A DNA stretch of 5,650 nt from Candidatus Cloacimonadota bacterium. Lineage in GTDB: Bacteria; Cloacimonadota; Cloacimonadia; JGIOTU-2. Below are positions 1 to 5,650 of this stretch, piece after piece. The translations under genes were made by a program, and so were the position numbers. Below the pieces are notes generated by a model, which saw only the letters and a list, made by a program, of their open reading frames with translations, ran no database searches and was not told the origin of the DNA. The DNA lies in NCBI GenBank assembly GCA_014382685.1, contig JACNJG010000165.1:1-5650 (forward strand). The letters are read 5' to 3'. Every line of letters begins with the position of its first letter. Position 1 is the first letter of the stretch.

Positions 1-548
1 GGCTCGGATGAGCCCCTGTACGGAAGTACGTATTCTCTGAAATCATCCCAGCTATATTGGCTTGTCCAGGATAAGGTTTCATAAGCAAGAAATGCCATAT
101 CAATATGAGTAATTAGGAGATCGGCAGAGATCGTCTCTACATCTTCTCTTTTCTCAATGAGCTTGTATCGCAGTTCTCCGATCTGTGTTTCAAGAGAATC
201 GATATAAGCTTGTACTTCCGATGCTGTATTGAAATCCATAACGTCCAAAGCCACCTGATTTCCGAGAGAATCTACGAGTGAAATATCAGCAAAACAGTGA
301 TCAGTCATAAAGGCGATCAGGAATGATGCGGCTTCTAATTTTAAATGATCTTCTTTGTAATGATACAGCACTTTCAAGAGTTCTTTTTTGTTTTTGCCTG
401 CCTCTTCAAGACTTTCAAGCACTTTTTCTCGATATTGTTCGGGAATAGATGGTGTTATCTTTTTTACTGAATAGGGTTGCAAGATTGAGCATGCATTGAG
501 AATTACAAATATTGCAAACATCAAAATAGAGAATTTGATTATTTTCAT
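1..548 (-). CDS. Probable lipoprotein, N-terminal part of a transglutaminase-like protein (partial, runs off the window)
   Basis: Translating the minus strand from the ATG at 548-546 gives 182 codons with no stop before the window edge, so the gene is 3'-truncated here. The protein opens with Met-Lys, a hydrophobic stretch (about residues 6-17) and a lipobox Leu-Asn-Ala-Cys ending at Cys20. This predicts a lipid-anchored envelope protein; Ser at position +2 does not suggest inner-membrane retention. Residues 35-80 and 112-138 are charged and probably helical. Near the edge is FREYVLPYRGSSEP (from residue 170). It resembles the F-x-E-Y-(I/V)-L-P-Y-R...E-P motif that, as I recall, precedes the core of transglutaminase-like superfamily proteins in Bacteroidota relatives. 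The Cys-His-Asp core would lie outside the window, so the enzyme call is inferred from this motif alone. The start lies 10 bases after the TldD stop with only a weak AAGA-type ribosome site, suggesting translational coupling. The lipoprotein call is firmer than the transglutaminase call. Confidence 0.78.
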   Translation of the reverse strand, partial: MKIIKFSILMFAIFVILNACSILQPYSVKKITPSIPEQYREKVLESLEEAGKNKKELLKVLYHYKEDHLKLEAASFLIAFMTDHCFADISLVDSLGNQVALDVMDFNTASEVQAYIDSLETQIGELRYKLIEKREDVETISADLLITHIDMAFLAYETLSWTSQYSWDDFREYVLPYRGSSE

Positions 549-558
549 ATTTAATCTT

Positions 559-2004
559 TTATTTTCTTACTCCGACAGTAACCTTCTTGAATCGAGAAGG
601 TGCAGCACCATGGGACATTTCAGCACGCTGCCCGGGTTGTCCTTTTCCACAACCCGGTACACCCCAAAGCTGCCATTCATCTTCACCGCAGATCGCGTCA
701 CAGCTTTGCCAGAAAGTAGGTGTGATTCCCTGATATGTCGGATTTTTCACCATTCGTACTTTCTTACCGTTCTTGATCTCCCAGCCGATTTCCGTGGTAA
801 ACTGGAAATTCAATCTGCGTTGGTCGATGCTCCAGGTTTTATTATTCTCAATATATAGTCCATTCTTTGTGTCTGAAATAAGTTCATCAAGGGTTCCATT
901 CACAGGCATGAGCGAAATATTTATCATTCTTATCATTGGGATATTGCTGTATCCGTCAGCACGATTACAACCCCTGCTTCGCTTGTCTCCAATCACATGC
1001 GCCAGCTCTCGATTTGTGAGATACATCTTATATAGTCCATTCTGTATCATGTGGTAACGCTGAGCACGCACACCGTCATCATCGTATCCAAAAGTGCCGA
1101 TCCCGGTCGGAACTGTGGCATCAGCAACCACGTTAACGATCGGTGAACCATAATTATAATCTTTGTAAAGATCAGTAGTTAAGAAGCTTGTGCCCGCATA
1201 ATTTGCTTCCATACCAAGCACTCTATCAAGTTCTGAAGGATGTCCGATAGATTCATGGATTTGAAGGGCAAGTTGACCTCCGCCAATAATAAGGTCCATT
1301 TCATCAACAGGACAATCCGGTGCAGAAAGTAAAGCAACAGCTTCTTCACTGACTCTTTCTGCATTTTCCACGAATGGAGTACCAAGTATGAATTCATAAC
1401 CCATTTGAGTATGTTGCCCCCCATGAGATTGCGGATAAGAACGTGTCTGTACATTTGGTCCATCAACTGCAGTTGCATAATATCCCGCACCACTGCGGAG
1501 AAGTATCTGTTCGATAAAAGTTCCTTCTGTTGTTGCAAGCCATTGATGCTCCCGCCAGAAATTCATTTCAGACTCGGCTACCTTGATCTTATCATCCTTT
1601 CTGAGGATTCCATCTATCTCAAAAAGCAGATCCAGCTTTTCTTCAAGAGGTACCTTAAACGGATCGATCAAATACGGTGATGTCCAGATATCCTGATGAA
1701 CAGGTTCCGGAGCGAGACGGACACTATCTTTGCGGAGCGTTGCAGAAGCTTTTGCGATCTCAACTGCACGCTTTGCGACAATTTTTATTTCGGGTTTTGT
1801 TACAATAGAACTCGAAGCAAATCCCCACGAACCATTGGCGATCACACGAATTCCGAAACCGATGCTATCTGTATTATTCAGCGTCTCAACTTCTCCGTTC
1901 TTTACAAAAATTCTCTGGTTTTTTGAAAGAATAATCCGTATATCCGCATAAGATGCCCCATGCAATACTGCGGCATCTAATGCTAATTGTGTAAGGTCTT
2001 TCAC
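559..2004 (-). CDS. tldD: TldD-type zinc metallopeptidase (TldD/PmbA family)
   Basis: The product is a 481-residue cytoplasmic peptidase with no signal peptide, the same length as I recall for E. coli TldD. TldD normally pairs with the non-catalytic TldE (PmbA) and cleaves unfolded or small peptides; in E. coli it trims microcin B17 and degrades CcdA. The zinc motif HESIGH is at residues 250-255 (nt 1240-1257), with His250 and His255 as ligands and Glu251 as the general base. Cys452 in PGCGKGQPGQ (codon 649-651) matches the third, C-terminal cysteine ligand of TldD. The N-terminal part (about 1-210) carries GASYADIR and IGFGIRV, typical of the family. The C-terminal block FWQSCDAIC, WGVPGCGKGQPGQ and SHGAAPSRFKKVTVGV fits a subfamily also found in archaea and FCB bacteria. 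All active-site residues are present, so it is probably functional. The start is GTG, chosen because AAAGGAG sits 6 bases upstream and no in-frame start lies closer to the preceding gene. No tldE is seen beside it. Confidence 0.95.
   Translation of the reverse strand: MKDLTQLALDAAVLHGASYADIRIILSKNQRIFVKNGEVETLNNTDSIGFGIRVIANGSWGFASSSIVTKPEIKIVAKRAVEIAKASATLRKDSVRLAPEPVHQDIWTSPYLIDPFKVPLEEKLDLLFEIDGILRKDDKIKVAESEMNFWREHQWLATTEGTFIEQILLRSGAGYYATAVDGPNVQTRSYPQSHGGQHTQMGYEFILGTPFVENAERVSEEAVALLSAPDCPVDEMDLIIGGGQLALQIHESIGHPSELDRVLGMEANYAGTSFLTTDLYKDYNYGSPIVNVVADATVPTGIGTFGYDDDGVRAQRYHMIQNGLYKMYLTNRELAHVIGDKRSRGCNRADGYSNIPMIRMINISLMPVNGTLDELISDTKNGLYIENNKTWSIDQRRLNFQFTTEIGWEIKNGKKVRMVKNPTYQGITPTFWQSCDAICGEDEWQLWGVPGCGKGQPGQRAEMSHGAAPSRFKKVTVGVRK
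632..657. repeat. Perfect 9-bp inverted repeat within the 3' end of tldD
   Basis: Plus strand CCGGGTTGT (632-640) is followed by the 8-base loop CCTTTTCC and the exact reverse complement ACAACCCGG (649-657). In the mRNA this could form a GC-rich hairpin with loop GGAAAAGG. It lies over the codons for the PGCGKGQPG motif, including zinc-ligand Cys452, so protein constraint may explain part of it. No T-run follows, so it is not an intrinsic terminator. Confidence 0.6.
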
Positions 2005-2010
2005 TGTAAA

Positions 2011-2017
2011 CTCCTTT
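2011..2017 (-). promoter_or_regulatory. Strong ribosome binding site for tldD (decides a GTG start)
   Basis: The minus strand reads AAAGGAG, then the 6-base spacer TTTACA, then GTG. This near-perfect Shine-Dalgarno sequence lies inside the 19-base gap after the C25 gene and is the best in the window. It supports GTG at 2004-2002 as the true start and implies that tldD is translated independently of its upstream neighbour despite co-transcription. Confidence 0.85.
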
Positions 2018-2023
2018 CACTCA

Positions 2024-5000
2024 TTATCGTAACAGAATAATTTTACCAATATTTGTACTGTCGTTTTCATGGATTTTCACAAAATATATTCCGCTCGGTG
2101 ATTTTTTATTATTATCATCATAACCATCCCATGTAACTGAGACGGAGCGACCGGGAGAGGGGGCGACAAGGAGAAATTCTCTTACCAGTTGCCCTTTGAT
2201 ATTGTAAATCCCTGCGGTGAGGTTTGCTGCTGATGTGTCCTTTGAATAAAAAGAAATAATGGTTGTTCCTGATGAAGGTTGTGGATAAATAATAAGAGCA
2301 CCATTCATCCTTGCAGGTTCTTCATCAACAGCGTAATAAGGATCGGGCGGATCTGTGGTATATTTTATGGCAAGTTCATTTTCCAGGGGTGTGGCACTTG
2401 CCGGATAAATATTTGCATAAGTATAAAGTACTCCATCGGACTGGATAAGATTTTCTATACCTACTGTCGAGTAGTTACTATTTGCGTCAGGATTGCTTAT
2501 TGTATGATAATTGCATTGTAACTCCCCATTGCCGCTTGCAGTCGGATAGTATGCAGGATCGAAGAGAATGAGCTCGAATTTTTCTACTGAGATATCATCA
2601 AACCTGTTGAAACACTTATTCCATTCTATTATGAACCGGTTATTTACCTCATCATAATAATGACATATCCTCATATCATGATGATAGGTTGTATCATTTA
2701 TAGTATATGCTTCACCAATAAGGTCATCCCAGTAGGCACAGACCTGTCCGTAGGGACCCAGCGCCGAGGGAATATCCCAATTTCTGAAATTTGTCCAGTC
2801 ATTTGTGATGAATGAGATCCAGCCATTTGAGCACACTGTAATCTCATCAAATGCTTCATCATAATAGGTAAATATGAATGGCAATGGAATTGTGCTCGAT
2901 TCATCATCAGCCATAAAGATGACCTGTCCTGATCCGCCTTCATCAGGATCGATCTCTATCCAATTATAAGTCGGGACTTCATCGTAATCAATATCATGGC
3001 TGTCATAAGCATAATAGCCAAATGCATCCGGTCCGGTGGGAGCAGCGTTATCGATTGGACCTACTTCGAGAGAAAAATTTACATGTGTTATTCTGCTGCT
3101 CGCATCAGTGAGATTGAGCTTAAAGGGAATATTCCTTCCGATAAAGCAATTGCTCGCAATCTCAACATTGAAGGTTCCTGAAGAAGTAGAAGTCATTGGG
3201 ATCGAGCCAAAATCGAAGACGGCAGAAGTCACATTTGCAGCATCGCTGTGTACCTCAAGTGTGCCCTGAATACTATTTCCATCGAGAGAGCCGATGTTTT
3301 CGATCGTAACCTGGATCTCATCAACCTGTCCGGGTTCGAGCCATCCGCTTGCAGAATTCACAATCACATCAATTACTTCAAATAAGAGGGACGATACAAT
3401 TAATGAGAATTTTGCAGTTGCACCGGTTGAGATATTTAGAGTAAATTCCAGCACTTCATTATCAGGACATACTGCATCGATCTCTATCTCATAGGTTTGC
3501 TCACTCGTTGCATCCGGAGCAATATCACCAAAATTTTTAGTTGGAGTTGTAACAGAAACCATCGAACTGCTCGAACTTAGTGTTGCAGATACATTTGAAG
3601 CTGTGGATGTTCCAAAATTTTTCAACGTCAGGTCAATATTCAAAGGACTTCCAGCTTCAACGGCAGAAGCTGTTTCATATTCATATAATCCAATATCAAC
3701 TGCTTGTTCAAGAACATCGATCGTATCAACAAAAGCAACAAAATTGGGTGAAGTGATAACAAGCTCAATCTCGCCTGGAGTTTCCGAAGCAAATGGAATG
3801 ATCGCCTGTCCGTTTTCAAGCATTGCAACTTCATAAAACTCATCAGCTTTCGTTGCAGTTACAATTCCTTCATCAAGATTTGAGCAGAAAATATCAAGAT
3901 GGTCGGTTCCAACAGTAACACTTGCAGGTATTGTGCAGCTAATATCTTCCGGAATTGTTGTCCACATAGTAAGTGACGGATCACCGAGTATATTATAAAC
4001 ATTAAAATAAAACTCTACCTGATCACCCGGCGCTTGCTGCAGAGGAAAATTGTGATATAATTCTATCTTACCTCTAAGTACTGCGGTGCCAAAATCATAA
4101 ATGCCTTCATCCAACAATCCGTAATAAAAGCCCGAGAAGATAGAATTATTCATTTTCGTACTGGTATGCAGATCGGAAGGACCGATAAAAACCACGCCAC
4201 CTTGCGGAGAAGTAGGAGTTCCAAGCTGCAGGATCGCTTCGCCAAAACAGGGATCGGCAGAGGTATTGGCAAAATCACCTGTATTGCAGACAAAAGATGT
4301 TACCACCGGCAGTAATAATCCATTGCTCAAGCTGCTCATATTATCCACATGAAATTCCGGGTAATGCCAGCCATTTGCATCTCCCCACCCTCGATAATTA
4401 AGAAATCCAATACCTGCATTGATCTTACTGATAATGTCTGAAGTGCCCGGATATGTGGGTGGATAAAAAACAGTATCAACCTGTGTAAAACCGTAATTCA
4501 GCATCTTATCTCTCAGCCAGCGGGACACCTTGACCGGCGTACTCGGAGTCGGAGGAGTTGTGCTGTAATTTCCTGCCACGACAAGCGCTTTTTTCAGCCA
4601 TTCCGGATTTGTAAGATATGGAGTTTTCTCATAAGATATTACTTTATTAATGATCGTCCAGAGCTGGTTGATCTCATCGATAGACATACGTCCTATTAGA
4701 ATTTCAGGGAAATAATCCGAACCGGCAAGCATTGTATAGGGATGATCTGTTACATCGTTTTCTGCTCCGCAGTAAAATGAGGGAACTGCAAAATAATCAT
4801 CTACATCACCGATGAGGAGCACATAATCAGGCGGCACTTCTGAAGTATTATAGATTTGCTGGATGTATGCTTTTATTTCATTAGCAGTTGTGCCGGTCTC
4901 GTCAAGTGTTGCTACAGTGCACTCGATTCCCTTTGCCTGCTTCCAATCAATGAAATCCTGGATGTAGTTTTCGAGCAATTGATGACAGATAATGAGCATT

Positions 5001-5518
5001 TTCGAGGGTTGAACAGGAAGACCTGAAAGATAGGATCTGTCAAAATTATCTACAAGGTACGGATAGAGCTGATAAAATGCTTTAGACAAATATTGAGGAG
5101 CGGATTGTGTATTCTTGGATAATATCTCAAAGTTCACTTTTTCTATTTTTGAATAAGTGCGATCCTTCTCATCATATATTTGGCTTTTTATCTGCAGTGT
5201 ATGACCTCGCAGTTCTCTCATTGTAAAGGAGCTGATCTTCTCGATCCTCGAGCTTTCGATCTCTTCTCCACTTTTTAGGAATTGACCTTTTTCAGAATAC
5301 TCGGATAAAGTGAAATCATGAATGATTATTTCAATATCATCTGAAGGTAATGCAATTGTGGTGAAGGCATTTTCTGATCCGAGAGAAAACGGCTCATCGC
5401 TATTTTCAAATTGGATTTCAACACTATTTCCTTTTGAAGAAAAAGAGAACATATCCTTTGCATGAATTAAGCTTACTGCGAATAACAGTATTGCGATAAT
5501 GAGAAGAGATTTTTTCAT
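2024..5518 (-). CDS. Secreted gingipain-like C25 peptidase homologue with type IX secretion C-terminal domain; catalytic His position altered
   Basis: The 1164-residue precursor has a Sec signal peptide at residues 1-20 (Lys-Lys, hydrophobic core, Ile-His-Ala before the likely cut). Residues 21-165 form a beta-rich, propeptide-like region. The C25 caspase-fold domain spans about 170-515: LLIGDVDDY (234-242), ILIGRMS (273-279), NYRGWGDANGWHYP (374-387), FVCNTGDF (409-416), PCFGEAIL (423-430) and the terminal LGDPSLTMW (511-519). Cys411 matches gingipain RgpB Cys244. Trp378 occupies the place of catalytic His211: both lie 33 residues before the cysteine in the same Y-x-G-x-G loop. Activity is therefore uncertain. 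Ig-like modules follow at about 525-605, 606-715 and 716-820; the last two resemble CARDB folds. A Tyr/Trp/Asp-rich beta domain covers about 830-1055. Residues 1077-1164 (YPQP, GIYNIKGQLV, WDGYDD, SGIYFVKI, GKIILLR) match type A sorting/FlgD-like domains, implying export through the type IX system and surface anchoring or release. The ATG follows AGGTG by 4 bases. The gene ends with tandem stops TAA TGA, 19 bases before tldD. Confidence 0.92.
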   Translation of the reverse strand: MKKSLLIIAILLFAVSLIHAKDMFSFSSKGNSVEIQFENSDEPFSLGSENAFTTIALPSDDIEIIIHDFTLSEYSEKGQFLKSGEEIESSRIEKISSFTMRELRGHTLQIKSQIYDEKDRTYSKIEKVNFEILSKNTQSAPQYLSKAFYQLYPYLVDNFDRSYLSGLPVQPSKMLIICHQLLENYIQDFIDWKQAKGIECTVATLDETGTTANEIKAYIQQIYNTSEVPPDYVLLIGDVDDYFAVPSFYCGAENDVTDHPYTMLAGSDYFPEILIGRMSIDEINQLWTIINKVISYEKTPYLTNPEWLKKALVVAGNYSTTPPTPSTPVKVSRWLRDKMLNYGFTQVDTVFYPPTYPGTSDIISKINAGIGFLNYRGWGDANGWHYPEFHVDNMSSLSNGLLLPVVTSFVCNTGDFANTSADPCFGEAILQLGTPTSPQGGVVFIGPSDLHTSTKMNNSIFSGFYYGLLDEGIYDFGTAVLRGKIELYHNFPLQQAPGDQVEFYFNVYNILGDPSLTMWTTIPEDISCTIPASVTVGTDHLDIFCSNLDEGIVTATKADEFYEVAMLENGQAIIPFASETPGEIELVITSPNFVAFVDTIDVLEQAVDIGLYEYETASAVEAGSPLNIDLTLKNFGTSTASNVSATLSSSSSMVSVTTPTKNFGDIAPDATSEQTYEIEIDAVCPDNEVLEFTLNISTGATAKFSLIVSSLLFEVIDVIVNSASGWLEPGQVDEIQVTIENIGSLDGNSIQGTLEVHSDAANVTSAVFDFGSIPMTSTSSGTFNVEIASNCFIGRNIPFKLNLTDASSRITHVNFSLEVGPIDNAAPTGPDAFGYYAYDSHDIDYDEVPTYNWIEIDPDEGGSGQVIFMADDESSTIPLPFIFTYYDEAFDEITVCSNGWISFITNDWTNFRNWDIPSALGPYGQVCAYWDDLIGEAYTINDTTYHHDMRICHYYDEVNNRFIIEWNKCFNRFDDISVEKFELILFDPAYYPTASGNGELQCNYHTISNPDANSNYSTVGIENLIQSDGVLYTYANIYPASATPLENELAIKYTTDPPDPYYAVDEEPARMNGALIIYPQPSSGTTIISFYSKDTSAANLTAGIYNIKGQLVREFLLVAPSPGRSVSVTWDGYDDNNKKSPSGIYFVKIHENDSTNIGKIILLR

Positions 5519-5522
5519 ATAA

Positions 5523-5527
5523 CACCT
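5523..5527 (-). promoter_or_regulatory. Ribosome binding site of the C25 peptidase gene
   Basis: AGGTG on the minus strand lies 4 bases (TTAT) ahead of the ATG at 5518-5516. It is moderate and a little close. It supports this start, which also places a textbook signal peptide exactly at the N-terminus. Confidence 0.55.
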
Positions 5528-5622
5528 AAAAAATTTTCATACACTGTGGAAAGCTGTTTTTTTATGTCCAGAATTGTAAAAAGAGTTAACCATCCGTTTT
5601 CATTTCATTACACCGTGACAGG

Positions 5623-5650
5623 CGAAAAACACGAAAAAACACGAAAAAAA
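5623..5650. repeat. Short tandem repeat, unit CGAAAAA(A)CA, cut by the window edge
   Basis: The plus strand reads CGAAAAACA, then CGAAAAAACA, then CGAAAAAAA at the edge: two full units and a third begun, differing only in A-run length. Read on the minus strand it is a TTTTTTCGTG repeat. The regular spacing suggests a low-complexity intergenic element and not a chance run. It may extend beyond the window. Confidence 0.6.

Larger units (their letters stand above)
5519..5650. other. Non-coding leader upstream of the three-gene unit
   Basis: No coding sequence or RNA gene is recognisable in these 132 bases. On the minus strand it is rich in T and A runs and holds the ribosome site of the C25 gene near its end. 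A TACAAT hexamer (5578-5573), 54 bases before the ATG, resembles a sigma-70 -10 box but has no convincing -35 partner. I also see no Bacteroidota-type -7/-33 pair. The promoter should lie here or just outside the window, but cannot be fixed from the sequence. Confidence 0.5.

Noticed and set aside
632..657. Intrinsic terminator at the end of tldD
   Set aside because: The stem is strong but lies inside the coding sequence and is not followed by a T-run on the transcribed strand.
496..1926. Plus-strand open frames at 496-858, 773-1057, 1405-1680, 1696-1926 and 1730-1951, and a minus-strand one at 1179-1538
   Set aside because: They lie opposite or out of frame within the clearly conserved tldD (the first also overlaps the lipoprotein start), have unnatural composition and match no family I recognise.
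2279..3843. Short open frames on both strands between 2279 and 3843
   Set aside because: All are shadows of the C25 gene, whose reading frame shows continuous domain structure and a consistent signal peptide and sorting domain.
5573..5578. TACAAT as a -10 promoter element of the C25 gene
   Set aside because: It is a good hexamer match, but no credible -35 box lies 16-18 bases upstream and the region is AT-rich enough for chance matches.
5583..5650. CRISPR array or attachment site at the A-rich repeat
   Set aside because: Units are only 9-10 bases with no spacers, and no integrase or cas gene is present.

Overview
The window carries one apparent transcription unit, read entirely on the minus strand, in the order: secreted gingipain-like C25 cysteine peptidase homologue (2024-5518), TldD-type metallopeptidase (559-2004), then the start of a lipoprotein that looks like a transglutaminase-family protein (548 to the window edge). 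The intergenic gaps are only 19 and 10 bases and no terminator-like structure lies between the genes. Co-transcription is therefore likely, with any promoter in the 132 bases upstream of the peptidase (5519-5650) or beyond the window.

The organism is probably a member of the Fibrobacterota-Chlorobiota-Bacteroidota (FCB) group. The large peptidase ends in a domain resembling the type A sorting signal of the type IX secretion system, a secretion route largely confined to that group. Its multi-domain build (C25 core, Ig-like modules, a Tyr/Trp/Asp-rich beta domain, C-terminal sorting domain) and the AT-leaning composition remind me of Candidatus Cloacimonadota or neighbouring uncultured FCB lineages. 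That narrower placement is an impression and was not tested.

Layout: 1-548 is the 5' part of the lipoprotein gene, cut by the window edge before its expected catalytic core. 559-2004 is a complete, apparently active TldD (zinc motif HESIGH plus a C-terminal CGKGQ cysteine). It starts at GTG behind a strong ribosome binding site. 2024-5518 is the 1164-residue C25 protein. 5519-5650 is a non-coding leader containing a short CGAAAAACA-type tandem repeat at the window edge.

The three products point to protein or peptide turnover split over three compartments: the outside or cell surface (C25 protein), the cytoplasm (TldD) and the envelope (lipoprotein). The most notable point is that the C25 domain keeps the catalytic cysteine (Cys411) but has Trp378 where gingipains carry the catalytic histidine, at exactly the same spacing from the cysteine. 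I also see no TldE/PmbA partner next to TldD. I saw no clear new defence, RNA or mobile system.
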